The notes: generated by a model from the sequence alone, not told the origin. DNA of 64,000 nucleotides from Pleionea sp. CnH1-48 (GCF_024124665.1 NZ_JAMXSB010000016.1:106647-170646), one strand, 5' to 3'. Positions 52,588-61,367 are shown, counted from the stretch's first letter. Translations and numbers: made by a program.

Positions 52588-53094
52588 ATGGATAATTCAT
52601 CAACAGAAAGCAAGCATTTTAAAGATACAGTTGCAAAATGGATGAAAGAAGAAAAAGAGTTATTAATACTATTTCGTTTTGCTAATGTTGGAGGAAATAA
52701 GTCTTGGGAATTTTTCTCTTCCGTAGAGCAATTTGAATATCGTTTAGCAGAACTGCCTTCCAAAACTAGCGTGATTGTTTTTAAGAAACATGGCCTAAGG
52801 TTACGAGGTGTTGCTGATAAAAGCTTTTTTGAGCAAGCAAAGTCGCAGTTTGCCAATTATAAATACGCACTCTTAATATGTGAGCAAATAGTCAAAATTG
52901 GTGGATACACATGGTATCCCAGCATGAATGTTGACACCCTGGAGGAGCTTGAGGAAGAGCTTTTTGAAGGGTTCTATTTTTGTGGAAGAAAGGTAGCTTT
53001 GGGATCTGAGCCTAACTGGCTTGTTAATGATGAAAATTTGATAGCAGCCTATATTCCTAACGAAGATGGTGTGGTTGAGACTGGAGCTTACTAA
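52588..53094 (+). CDS. conserved-looking hypothetical protein
   Basis: A 168-aa acidic cytoplasmic protein; no signal or membrane segment. GGAGAAG stands just before the ATG at 52588, an earlier ATG at 52564 being less well placed. It contains LLILFRFANVGGNKSWEFFS and a VIVFKKHGLRLRGVAD segment. I recognise no family. It is the first of several small genes of unknown role. Confidence 0.6.
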   Translation: MDNSSTESKHFKDTVAKWMKEEKELLILFRFANVGGNKSWEFFSSVEQFEYRLAELPSKTSVIVFKKHGLRLRGVADKSFFEQAKSQFANYKYALLICEQIVKIGGYTWYPSMNVDTLEELEEELFEGFYFCGRKVALGSEPNWLVNDENLIAAYIPNEDGVVETGAY

Positions 53095-53188
53095 AGAACA
53101 GGGAGCTGTTTAAGTTAAAAAGCATAGTGATAACAGTAAGAAAATTATTTAGTTGTAAGTTTTAATTTAGTTGTAGGGATTTTTAAGA

Positions 53189-54192
53189 ATGAACCCAGCT
53201 GTATATTTAGCCGCTTTTGCAGTGTTTATTGTTCTTGTTATTTACTTTTGTAGGCAAAAAAGCGAAGTGTATTAAAGCAGTGCTCTTACGGTAATTCAGA
53301 AGTTTTTGAAGTATTGGTCAATGCAAAAGATTATAGCGGCTTAAAAGCGTTGATGAGCAAGGCGGACTCTTTTGATAAGCGATATTTTATCAGTCTTGGT
53401 ATTTCTCGTGAGTTCCCTATGGAGCATTTGCAAGCATGGGTGGAGTCAGAGTCTGAGTCTGCGGATGCGCTTCTGTGTTATGGTGCACGACTTTTGCAAC
53501 GGTCGTGGGATATTCGTGGGTACGGGAGAGGCCACGAAGTCGGTAAAGATAAGTGGCAAAGTTTTTATGACAGTCTGGATGAGACGAGTGATGTATTACT
53601 TCGATATGCGGAGGAGTCGCCAGAAGATCCGACGCCCTGGGCTTATTTGATTATGGCGTCTACTTGGAACGCTCATGATATGAATACCAGAAAGTACTAT
53701 TTTTGCAAGGCGATAGAAAGAGATGAGAACAATTGGGCAGCACACATGCACATGATCATTGCCTTGTCACAAAAATGGAGCGGTAGCAACGAAGAGATGA
53801 TTCGTTTTGCAGAGAGAGTTGCTGATGAAGCAGAAGATGGTTCTGACCTACCTATTATATTGATCAAAGCCTACCTCGAGAACTGGAAGTATCTGGATGT
53901 ATTTCAAGGTGAGCTAGAAGAAGCTGAAGCCTTTATTCAGTCAGAAGAAATAAGAAGTCGTGCGTTAGCGGCCTATCATAAGTCTCTGGGCTCGGATAAG
54001 CATCGCGAATTATCAACCACTATTTTCGCGCGATACAATGCTAGCTCATGGTTTTGGGTTGTTAAAGACGCTCCTGTGTTAAAAGTAGAATTTGATAAGT
54101 TGGGTGATAATATCGAAGATATTCACTGGCGTTGGGCTGGGTCAGAAGGTGAGCTTTATCAGGCAAGAGAATTTGCCAAAAAAGCTGGGTAG
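53189..54192 (+). CDS. TPR-like hypothetical protein, frame broken near its N-terminus
   Basis: Two frames together look like one gene. From ATG 53189 (AGGGAT upstream) the frame reads MNPAVYLAAFAVFIVLVIYF, a membrane anchor, then stops at 53273. The main frame (visible from 53254 to 54192) continues as KRSVLKQCSYGNSEVF and on into 290 residues with paired helices (AKDYSGLKALMSK, ALAAYHKSLGSDKHRE). A -1 shift in the A6 run at 53256-53261 joins them. The main frame alone would have to start at a TTG (53314) without a ribosome site. This is an indel or a base-calling error; a programmed shift is less likely because the heptamer is not a classic slippery site. Confidence 0.55.
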
Positions 54193-54328
54193 CTATTGCT
54201 TTGCGTTTCAGTTTTTAGGTCATTGAGACTCACCAAGAAAGGAGCTACTTGGACCATGTGGTTTGAGAAATATATTACAAGCTTTATTAAGTAAAGCGAT
54301 AAGATGTCCAACACTAAAAAATCATCAG

Positions 54329-54772
54329 CTAAGAAAAGGAGGCCGCTTTTTTGTCAAAGCGATAGTAGTAAAAGCCGATAAAAAGAAGTGATAAATCGTA
54401 AAAAATAGTGGTGGCTCTATCAACATTGTCAACGTCAGAATCATAAATAAGAATTAACATAGAAGGGATAAACAGCATTACTCCAGTTATAAGATAAAGA
54501 GTAGCTGCTTTACCAAATTTTTTTCAAAAAACTAAAAAGCAAGCAATTGATTGGATGAGGATGGCAATCGACAGATATATGTAAACAGGATACACAAATA
54601 TGCTTAGAAAAAAGTCAGGGTTCCTTATTGCATAAATGTACATTATTGGTAGATGGGAGAATAAAAAAGCACCAAATAAATAAGTATAGAAAATAACAGC
54701 CTTATTAGGCTTGATACTTTTATCTTTGTCTATATCGGAGGTTGGTGTGGAATAGGGGGATTCAGTACTCAT
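54329..54772 (-). pseudogene. frameshifted paralogue of the 55494 membrane gene
   Basis: The N-terminal frame (54524-54772; MSTESPYSTPTSDIDKD-, two hydrophobic helices) matches the intact gene at 55494-55931 (MSNESPYSPPLSEVDK-). It stops after FLVF, but a different frame continues the match: KFGKAATLYLITGVML and GFYYYRFDKKAAS parallel SIAYFLSGALYF and GIYYYRFNKKL. The break lies in the T7/A6 runs near 54518-54532. Either a recent indel or a sequencing error. Confidence 0.7.
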
Positions 54773-54910
54773 GGGATAACTTAAAGTCTAAGAGGTTTCC
54801 AAATATTGGCATATATCAACGCTTTGTTTCCCATTAATTCTTTCGCGATTAGTTAAAAGAAAAAATTAGTATCTGCATAGCTTTATTCAGAGTACTTACA
54901 AATTAACAGT

Positions 54911-55258
54911 TCATCCAAGTTCAATTATGCTCCGAACATTTAAAATGCCAGAGCAGATGGGAGCAAAATGTTCTGACTTTACAATATATACACCAGGAGA
55001 TTTCTCTGGAGAATACAACATTGCTGATTTCTTAAAGTAGTTTACGGTTATATGAGTAAATCCATCCCAGCTCACTTCTCTTTCTAACAACTTCTTTTGT
55101 TTGTAAGTTAGTTTAAAATCAGCCAGTTCCATCACATCATTCGGCCAGCGATTATTCTTGCAATAGAATGCTGCAATGTAGACGCTTGCACTGTTATGGT
55201 TTAAAGCATGCTCTACAGACGAGTCTGGGGGCTTACACCTGTCTTTTTGCTTGCGCAT
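54911..55258 (-). CDS. hypothetical protein, perhaps a broken lipoprotein gene
   Basis: A 115-aa frame with no family I recognise. The adjacent frame just upstream (about 55258-55310) reads IALILSLALLFSCASKK, a textbook lipoprotein signal with no start codon in its own frame. If the A5 run near 55247 had lost or gained a base, the intact gene would encode a lipoprotein whose mature part is this frame (CKPPDSSVEHALN onwards). Alternatively the real start is the ATG at 55258. Confidence 0.5.
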   Translation of the reverse strand: MRKQKDRCKPPDSSVEHALNHNSASVYIAAFYCKNNRWPNDVMELADFKLTYKQKKLLEREVSWDGFTHITVNYFKKSAMLYSPEKSPGVYIVKSEHFAPICSGILNVRSIIELG

Positions 55259-55493
55259 GAAAAGAGCAGTGCGAGAGACAGAATGAGTGCTATTTGCTTA
55301 ATTACTCCATAGTCTTATAAAAGGGCCTGGAAGCTACAGTAGTCGTGCTAAAAAGCTCAGTATTTATAGTCCTACAGAAAAGGTTAGGAAACTACAAGTT
55401 CTGCAGTAGTATCAGCGCTCTTTGCCCTTAAACTCTATCTTCATCAGATGTACGCAAAAAATAGCTAAACTGGGACTCGCGTAAACTTTTCCT

Positions 55494-55931
55494 TTATAGC
55501 TTCTTGTTAAAGCGGTAATAATAAATACCCAGTAAAAAGGATGACAAAAAGGCCAAGAGTGGACTGGTAATTTCAAAGGTTCTGATATTATTCCAATTTA
55601 GTAGAATGGTTATTAAAGAATAAAAGTAAAGTGCTCCGCTGAGAAAGTAAGCTATTGATGCTAAATTGTATCTTTTACGAAAGATCATTAGCGAGGCAAT
55701 AATATACGAAGAGAAAGTTACAGTGATAAAGGCTAGCCTCGATACAGCCTCAAAGTCTTTAGAGATGAGTCCGAATCTCATCACTCCAAGCCACGTCGTT
55801 ATTAAAGCTAATAAGCAGATAATGCCAGAAAAGTGAGTATAAATAACAACGAGTATATTAGGTTTTAAAGATACTCCTTTTATCTTGTCGACTTCAGATA
55901 AAGGAGGAGAGTAGGGGGACTCATTGCTCAT
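55494..55931 (-). CDS. four-helix membrane protein of unknown function
   Basis: A 145-aa protein starting MSNESPYSPPLSEVDK, a short hydrophilic N-terminus, then about four hydrophobic helices (about 25-47, 60-80, 85-105, 120-138) and the ending YYYRFNKKL. It is the intact paralogue of the frameshifted gene at 54329-54772. The PYSPP N-terminal pattern is shared with a loose group of small membrane proteins. Function unknown. Confidence 0.65.
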   Translation of the reverse strand: MSNESPYSPPLSEVDKIKGVSLKPNILVVIYTHFSGIICLLALITTWLGVMRFGLISKDFEAVSRLAFITVTFSSYIIASLMIFRKRYNLASIAYFLSGALYFYSLITILLNWNNIRTFEITSPLLAFLSSFLLGIYYYRFNKKL

Positions 55932-55963
55932 AAAGTAAGGACTCTAAGTAAATCTATTTCTTG

Positions 55964-56188
55964 TTAATTCGGAGTTGGTTTTTTATTTTCTTCGGGGGAG
56001 TCACTTTTGTACTCACCCCATCCCATGTATTCGTAATACTTTGTTATGGCTTCAAAATAGGATGACGCTTCGCTAGTCCATGCGAGTTTCGCTCTAGGAG
56101 CAAGCAACTGGCGAGCACTTTTACCAAGAGGCCCGGCTAAGCAAAAAGTTTGTTCTCCTTCTCTTTCAACCCAGAGCTCATACATCAT
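55964..56188 (-). CDS. small conserved-type hypothetical protein
   Basis: A 74-aa frame with YELWVEREGEQTFCLAGPLG, QLLAPRAKLAWTSEAS and TKYYEYMGWGEYK. The regular aromatic pattern looks like a real, compact protein, and I associate it with a small uncharacterised family in related bacteria. Two adjacent ATG codons could start it (56188 or 56185). Confidence 0.65.
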   Translation of the reverse strand: MMYELWVEREGEQTFCLAGPLGKSARQLLAPRAKLAWTSEASSYFEAITKYYEYMGWGEYKSDSPEENKKPTPN

Positions 56189-56219
56189 ATAGTTCTAGCT
56201 TAACACCACGTCAGAGACT

Positions 56220-56546
56220 CTAATTTTTATTCAAGTACATGTATCCACAGTTGCCATCAGCAATAAAACTGACGGCTCTTTTAGAATCGCCTTTTAGTTT
56301 TAACGTTATTTTGGCTGTCATGGGGTTGCGATTAACTACACAATGAATGTCACCAGAGTAGTTGCCAGCAGGAATACTAACCCAGTTACCACGATTTTTA
56401 TTAACTGATTCCAATCCTTCAATGTCTATAGACTTAACGTAAGATTTAGCGGACGTATCTAGCACAGGTAGCAAAAAGTCTTCGGCACAAGCCTGGTAAG
56501 ACAAAAGTGAAGCAGCGGTAAGGCAAAGAATTTTTAATGATTTCAT
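56220..56546 (-). CDS. small secreted protein
   Basis: A 108-aa protein with signal peptide MKSLKILCLTAASLLSYQA and a short beta-rich mature part containing two Cys (DIHCVVN and NCGYMY) that could form a disulfide. GGAAA precedes the ATG. No family recognised. Confidence 0.65.
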   Translation of the reverse strand: MKSLKILCLTAASLLSYQACAEDFLLPVLDTSAKSYVKSIDIEGLESVNKNRGNWVSIPAGNYSGDIHCVVNRNPMTAKITLKLKGDSKRAVSFIADGNCGYMYLNKN

Positions 56547-56856
56547 TCTGATTTCCTTTTTATATCAAATCTAAGCACACATTGAGTCTGAGCCCATCGC
56601 GATATATTACAGGTGTCAGCAAAAATGATAAATCAAAGTATCATTGCTGTATTCTAGATAAGGTAAAAACCTTGTGGCTTTTTAGGGTGGTTGAAAAACG
56701 ATCAGGGTGAAGTCTTGCAAATAATAATGCCAATTACCATGCGGTTTTACGCAAAGGAAAGTACAAGAGTTATGTTGTTTGATGATGAGGAAGCTTATTT
56801 AAACAGGAGAGGAGACTAGAGGCTGTTCAAAGGAGTCACAGCCTCTAACACGACAT
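56547..56856. other. intergenic region with a terminator-like hairpin
   Basis: Upstream of the secreted-protein gene and downstream of the His-rich gene. TAGAGGCTG (56817-56825) pairs with CAGCCTCTA (56839-56847) just after the stop of the His-rich gene; no T-run follows. Otherwise nothing recognised. Confidence 0.45.
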
Positions 56857-57201
56857 CTAGCCTTTATGAGACTCATGGAAGTGGAAGCCATGCTGGTGAT
56901 GCCAGTGCTCATTGTGCTTGTATTCTACACGGCCGCGCTTCACTCGAAACTCATGTCCGCACTTTAAGCTGTGCGCGTGTTTGTGGTCGCCATGCACCTT
57001 TACGGTTGCTTCGTGAGTGTGACCTTCGTGGCTGTGATGATCATGTCCATCATGCTCATAATCAAAATGGTCTTTGTGCCATTCAGCTGCATGTCCACAA
57101 TCTTCGCCATGTTTATGCTTATGTTTCTCGTGGGGAGTGTGTTCTTTAGCGATTGCAATAGACGCAACTGCGCATGCCAGAACTAAAAGTGATTTTTTCA
57201 T
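56857..57201 (-). CDS. histidine-rich exported metal-binding protein
   Basis: A 114-aa protein with signal peptide KKSLLVLACAVASIAIA and a mature part that is about a quarter His, in HKHKHGEDCGH, HDGHDHHSHEGHTH, and HWHHQHGFHFH clusters, plus two GH/Cys sites (EDCGHAAEW and LKCGHEF). This suits periplasmic binding of zinc, nickel or copper. No transporter or sensor is adjacent. The long upstream region has an unusual array of palindromes that may control it. Confidence 0.75.
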   Translation of the reverse strand: MKKSLLVLACAVASIAIAKEHTPHEKHKHKHGEDCGHAAEWHKDHFDYEHDGHDHHSHEGHTHEATVKVHGDHKHAHSLKCGHEFRVKRGRVEYKHNEHWHHQHGFHFHESHKG

Positions 57202-57290
57202 AGCGGCTCCATGTTGTCAGAAAAAACTTTCCTGAGTTTAGCCAACTCAATAAAAATATGAAAGATCGATACGTTCGTATGTGCCACCAA

Positions 57291-57338
57291 TATTCCTTAT
57301 TGAGCTAGAAAAAACAAACTTTGAGTCAATAAGGAATA
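57291..57338. repeat. 13-bp inverted repeat
   Basis: TATTCCTTATTGA at 57291-57303 is exactly mirrored by TCAATAAGGAATA at 57326-57338, across 22 bases. It ends 5 bases before the operator array. Confidence 0.75.
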
Positions 57339-57342
57339 AATA

Positions 57343-57441
57343 AACGATACTTTGTATCGTTAACTCTTAGCAATGTTAAATAAGTGATACTTTATATCGT
57401 TCATTTTTAATAAGGTTAAGTGAAGGATATAAAGTATCGTT
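57343..57441. promoter_or_regulatory. array of three palindromic operator-like sites, 40-bp period
   Basis: AACGATACTTTGTATCGTT (57343-57361, a perfect palindrome) is followed at exactly 40-bp steps by AGTGATACTTTATATCGTT (57383) and AAGGATATAAAGTATCGTT (57423). Spacer sequences also repeat (TTAnnAAnGTTAA). A half-like site ATACGTTCGTAT lies at 57269-57280. The layout suits binding of a dimeric regulator on one DNA face; the regulator is not identifiable here. Confidence 0.7.
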
Positions 57442-57589
57442 TATTAGAGAGGCTCAACAAACATTAGTTTTATCAAAATAATTGATGCACCATAAAATAC
57501 AAGAAGTATGAAATCAAATGTCGTTCTATTTGTTTTTATGACCTTAAAAAACACGGAAAAGAAAGGAGACGTTTACAGCTCCTGAATAT

Positions 57590-57697
57590 TTAATCTATCT
57601 CATGCTTTCCTTCTACATCAAACTGACTGATCCCGATATGTAAAATCAGATGGGTGTTGTAGGTGACGCCTTTCACCCATTGTTTCAATAAACACAT
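57590..57697 (-). CDS. possible 35-aa small protein
   Basis: Starts at an ATG with AGGAG seven bases upstream. The product opens MCLLKQWVKGVTYNT and ends FDVEGKHEID; it is too short for family assignment. The ribosome site and balanced composition favour a real gene in an otherwise empty 768-base gap. A chance frame cannot be excluded. Confidence 0.45.
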   Translation of the reverse strand: MCLLKQWVKGVTYNTHLILHIGISQFDVEGKHEID

Positions 57698-57969
57698 AGC
57701 ATAACTCCTATTAATGATATGCAGTACTCTGTTTACATTTAAATAACAAAATACGTGCCAAAATTAGTAAGAGTCTAAACTCATTAAGTTTTGAAGAGTT
57801 AATACCTAGAGTTAGATATTTTTGCTCCACTAAAGTGCGAAGACTATTTTAAGCGCTTTGTTTTGAAGCATTGCTTTTAGAGGTCGGTTCACTCAAATGG
57901 TGCTTCCGGTAGGAAATAAGAGCATACGATGCACCGATTGCATCGCATGCTTAAAGGAGAATGTTTCGC

Positions 57970-58620
57970 TTAGCGGGCAATCAAAGATTTGCGACGTGCC
58001 ATCAACAGTAAGCTAGATACAAAGAGCATTAGTGTTGTTGGCTCAGGAACCTGTACTGTATTGATGCCCAGTGTTCGAGTGTGATAGTAGCCATCCCATC
58101 CAGATGCCATGCCGTCATCTAAGTTTTGAGCATTGATAGCCGAGGGAGTACTTAAGTTTGAGCTAAATAAATCCATTCCGTAAGCATCAATGGTCATCGA
58201 TGGAATGCCATAAAGATCATCAGGTGAGAAAAAGAGTTGAACTCTTAACTGCTCTAGAGGATTGCTTGTTCTGTCAGAGAACTGAATGATTGAACTCGCT
58301 ACATTAACCTCAGTGCCATTGATAAGAAATCGAAGATCATACTGAGCACTGGATGGATTAAAGTAGTAATTGTAAGCGTTACTCCAGCTCCAGTTATCGA
58401 CAGAGTCCGGTGCCAGAGTTGAGTCCAGGCTAAAGGTTAAATCAAAAGTAGAACCATCGTTGGTTGAACCATACACATCACCGTCACCGCCAAAGTTAAC
58501 AGAGCTGGATTGATTATCTTCTACAATACCCGACACGCTATATTGGATGGGGGTAGCCATCGCAAAACTGCTCGCAAATAAAAGAACAAAAGCCATTAGA
58601 GCTTTATTATTTAACATCAT
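57970..58620 (-). CDS. PEP-CTERM anchored exported protein
   Basis: A 216-aa protein with an N-terminal signal peptide (ALMAFVLLFASSFAMA) and a C-terminal PEP-CTERM sorting signal: VPEPTTLMLFVSSLLLMARRKS. This is a VPEP motif, a hydrophobic helix and a basic end, which an exosortase (EpsH/XrtA type) would cleave and attach. The middle is beta-rich (FDLTFSLDSTLAPDSV). Exosortase and exopolysaccharide genes are not in the window. A double ATG (58620 or 58617) starts it after GAGG. Confidence 0.87.
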   Translation of the reverse strand: MMLNNKALMAFVLLFASSFAMATPIQYSVSGIVEDNQSSSVNFGGDGDVYGSTNDGSTFDLTFSLDSTLAPDSVDNWSWSNAYNYYFNPSSAQYDLRFLINGTEVNVASSIIQFSDRTSNPLEQLRVQLFFSPDDLYGIPSMTIDAYGMDLFSSNLSTPSAINAQNLDDGMASGWDGYYHTRTLGINTVQVPEPTTLMLFVSSLLLMARRKSLIAR

Positions 58621-59116
58621 GAATTTTTACCTCTATATATCTTATAAAGTTTCCCTAAATAAAAACGTTAGCAATCCTAGCCAACACACATATCACTAAT
58701 AATACTGACTATTTGTCATAGAATAAGATGACTATACAAGAACAAATAACATTCAATAAAAAGCGAAAAAATTAAATCGTTTTACGCACAAATATCCGTG
58801 GCGCGTATTCTAAGTTTTGTGACGGCTTTAATCAAGGTGCCTCCGTAGAAAAAGCTCTAAAATAAGCAGCTTTCAGTCAATTTTATTGCATCAAAGCGCG
58901 ATAAAGCCGGAGACTTTTTGCGGGTAAAGACAAGTGATAGCATGGTTACGATTCATTTTGCTTAGAGCGCAATAAGATGGAATAAAGCGACCAGACAAGC
59001 GATTTATTAAATAGGGATAGAAGTAAATTGAGAAGGATAAAAAATAATCAGCAGAAGCTTGATTGAGGCAGCCATCTTGGCTAAGGTAAAAACACTTTAT
59101 TACTAAGGACTTTAGA
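58621..59116. other. AT-rich intergenic region
   Basis: About 496 bases between the divergent PEP-CTERM and DHFR-like genes. Contains their promoters. No frame, repeat or RNA structure stood out. Confidence 0.35.
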
Positions 59117-59701
59117 ATGAGAAAACTCGCACTTCTTATATTTCAATCAGTCGATGGCGTGATGCAGGCACCCAGCCAGCCGGACGAAGATGTCTCTGGC
59201 GGTTTTGAGTTGGGAGGGTGGGCCAATCCTTGTTGGGGCGATGTGATGGAGCAGGTAACCCAAGAGGCGATGGCAGAGTCTTATGATTTGTTGTTGGGTG
59301 GTTATACTTACGATCTCTTCGCACCTCACTTTTCGCAGGCGGGTGATGACAACCCTGTCGCGGCAAAGCTGAATCAAGCCAAGAAGTATGTGGCTACTTC
59401 AAGGGCTGAACCACTTGACTGGAACAACTCTACCCAGCTAACAGGCGATCTTGCGCAACAGATCGCAGAGCTAAAGCAGGCCGATGGTCCTCTTATTCAG
59501 GTTCATGGCAGTTGGCAGCTGGTGCAATTGCTATTGCAGGCAAAGCTGGTGGATGAGCTAAGGGTTTGGACCTTTCCGGTGGCTTTAGGATCTGGCAAGC
59601 GCCTGTTTGAGCAGCTGAATGCACCTGTTGAGCTTCAGCTATCAAAAACGGCGCAGACACCCTCTGGTGCGGTGATGACCTTTTATCAGACGAAGTATTA
59701 G
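59117..59701 (+). CDS. dihydrofolate-reductase/RibD-like protein
   Basis: A 194-aa protein of the RibD C-terminal/DHFR-like family. LALLIFQSVDGVMQAPSQPDED at the N-terminus, DLLLGGYTYDLFAPHF, YVATSRAEPLDWNNS, and QVHGSWQLVQLLLQAKLVDELRVWTFPVALGSGKRLF fit NADPH-binding members of this group. Physiological substrate unknown. It lies 98 bases before an AraC-type regulator gene on the same strand, a common pairing. Confidence 0.88.
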   Translation: MRKLALLIFQSVDGVMQAPSQPDEDVSGGFELGGWANPCWGDVMEQVTQEAMAESYDLLLGGYTYDLFAPHFSQAGDDNPVAAKLNQAKKYVATSRAEPLDWNNSTQLTGDLAQQIAELKQADGPLIQVHGSWQLVQLLLQAKLVDELRVWTFPVALGSGKRLFEQLNAPVELQLSKTAQTPSGAVMTFYQTKY

Positions 59702-59799
59702 AGTCTGTTATCTTTGCTTCTTGCGCAGATAGCAAAAAAAGGTGAGACGACGACTGGCCTCGCTCACTATCATGATGTCTCAAAAGAGGAGTTTTCGAC

Positions 59800-60678
59800 A
59801 TGATGAGCTGGCCACAACGAATGAATCGAGCCATCGAATATATTGAGCAACACCTGGCGGGTGAGCTGAGTATCGATGACGTTGCCCGTGTTGCTGCGTG
59901 TTCCCGGTTTCATTTTCATCGTGTGTTTTTGGCAAGTTTTAACGTGACCTTTGCTGAGTACGTTCGCAAACGAAGGATGACTCTCGCTGCGACCGAGGTA
60001 ACCAGCGGCGATAAGACAATTCTGGATATTGCACAGCTTTATGGTTACGACTCGCCTAATGCGTTTACTCGCGCGTTTAAAAAACTACACGGCATGAATC
60101 CTAGCAAGGCGCGTTCATCGCAGGCCAGGTTGTCTGCTTATCGTCGAGTTTCCTTTCCCCTCGAATTGTCTGGAGAAGAGAAAATGGATTACAGAATTGT
60201 AGAGCGGCCTTCGTTTAAAGTGGTAGGGCGTAGCAAAAACTTTGACTTTGATACTTTTGTTAAAGAAGGGCCAAAGTTCTGGAAGGAGTATGTGCGTTCT
60301 GATGAGTACAAAAGTTTGAGTCAGTTAACACACGGCAAGCCTGGCGCTGTCACCGAGTCGCCCTTGCTGTCGGTGTATATTCCAAAAGACAAAGAAAAAA
60401 GCGATGAGTTTGTTGATCTGTTAGGTTTAGAAGCTGCACCAGGGATGGATTTGGATCAATTTGAAGTTCATACCGTACCGGCTGCAACTTACGCTGAGTT
60501 TTATTGTACTTACAAAACGTCAATGAAAACCAACCGAGCGATTTATGGCGAGTGGTTTGTATCAACTGGCTACGAGCGGGACGGTAATAAACCGGATATT
60601 GCGGCTTATTATCCGGTTCCGTTTCGGCCCTTTGGTGAAATGGGGATTCGTTGGTGGATTCCTGTGGTTAAGAAGTGA
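59800..60678 (+). CDS. AraC-family regulator with GyrI-like domain
   Basis: A 292-aa regulator. The N-terminal AraC DNA-binding domain (about 5-105) shows two helix-turn-helix segments: LSIDDVARVAACSRFHFHRVF and ILDIAQLYGYDSPNAFTRAFKKLHGMNPSKAR. The C-terminal half (about 130-292) is a GyrI-like/bacterial effector-binding domain (YRIVERPSFKVVGRSKNF, HTVPAATYAEFYC), as in Rob and SoxR-related regulators. It likely controls the DHFR-like gene upstream. GAGG precedes a double ATG (59800 or 59803). Confidence 0.92.
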   Translation: MMSWPQRMNRAIEYIEQHLAGELSIDDVARVAACSRFHFHRVFLASFNVTFAEYVRKRRMTLAATEVTSGDKTILDIAQLYGYDSPNAFTRAFKKLHGMNPSKARSSQARLSAYRRVSFPLELSGEEKMDYRIVERPSFKVVGRSKNFDFDTFVKEGPKFWKEYVRSDEYKSLSQLTHGKPGAVTESPLLSVYIPKDKEKSDEFVDLLGLEAAPGMDLDQFEVHTVPAATYAEFYCTYKTSMKTNRAIYGEWFVSTGYERDGNKPDIAAYYPVPFRPFGEMGIRWWIPVVKK

Positions 60679-60714
60679 GAGCGTACGTTCACTGCATAAC
60701 AGGCATAAGAAAAA

Positions 60715-60753
60715 AGAGCTGCGATTTGAGTTAATATTGAAAGGCGCAGCTCT
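60715..60753. terminator. hairpin between convergent genes
   Basis: AGAGCTGCG pairs with CGCAGCTCT across a 21-base loop in the gap between the AraC gene and the convergent lipoprotein gene. No T-run; a weak terminator at most. Confidence 0.5.
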
Positions 60754-60778
60754 AAAGAGGTTTGAGTCTCTCTAAGGT

Positions 60779-61225
60779 CTAGTCACAAACATCATGCCAT
60801 TGGTTTGGAATACTTACAAAGCCACCGGTTTCCTTATCATGCATTACTAAACTTGATTGACAACTTGTAGAATCATTCTCTTTAAATACCAACATGTAAT
60901 TGAATCCTTGCTTAGGCACGAACGTATAGCCAATATTGCACTCCATGCTCCCTCTGTGGCCTGATGCTACAATCGTAGTCGGTATACCCGCCTCGAACTC
61001 GATAGTTGTTTCATTATACTTACCTAAATGAGTATTGATAAGCCCTCCCCCAGGGCAGTCAAGTTGCTTGTGATATACGTAGACTAATAGAACTGAGTCT
61101 TGAGTCGTAACATCAAATTCCAATGTGGCTTTAGGTGCTCCAGGTCTAGTTTTATAAATTGGTGTCTTAGGTATTAGAAAGCAGCCTGACAACAGAAAAA
61201 AAACGGGAATCAGAAACCATTTCAT
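60779..61225 (-). CDS. lipoprotein of unknown function
   Basis: A 148-aa protein with signal KWFLIPVFFLLSGCFL (lipobox LSGC). The mature part is short and beta-rich and contains further Cys (DCPGGG, SMECNIG, TSCQSS, HDVCD). No recognised family. GAGAGT precedes the ATG. Confidence 0.7.
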   Translation of the reverse strand: MKWFLIPVFFLLSGCFLIPKTPIYKTRPGAPKATLEFDVTTQDSVLLVYVYHKQLDCPGGGLINTHLGKYNETTIEFEAGIPTTIVASGHRGSMECNIGYTFVPKQGFNYMLVFKENDSTSCQSSLVMHDKETGGFVSIPNQWHDVCD

Positions 61226-61275
61226 AATTTACTCTCATTATCTTTGGTTGTTTATCAAGTGTAGTCCAAATTAAT

Positions 61276-61304
61276 TTGCAATTTTTTAAGAGTGACTTTA
61301 CACT
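61276..61304 (+). promoter_or_regulatory. candidate sigma70 promoter
   Basis: TTGCAA, a 17-base spacer and TACACT. It is followed within about 65 bases by a terminator (61342-61367) with no gene in between, so it may drive a short leader or small RNA. Confidence 0.5.
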
Positions 61305-61341
61305 TTTTTACGTATACCGACGATTAACGCGTCTGTACGAT

Positions 61342-61367
61342 AAAGCTCCTAATTCAGGGGCTTTTTT
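61342..61367 (+). terminator. terminator-like hairpin upstream of broken lipoprotein gene
   Basis: AAAGCTCCT pairs with AGGGGCTTT (one T-G), five-base loop, then TTT. It lies 32 bases before a ribosome site and start codon, so it could act as an attenuator or end a small RNA. Confidence 0.7.

Noticed and set aside
53250..53265. Programmed -1 frameshift in the TPR-like gene
   Set aside because: The A6 run does not give a classic X-XXY-YYZ heptamer in frame, and no downstream stem-loop stands out; an indel or read error is simpler.
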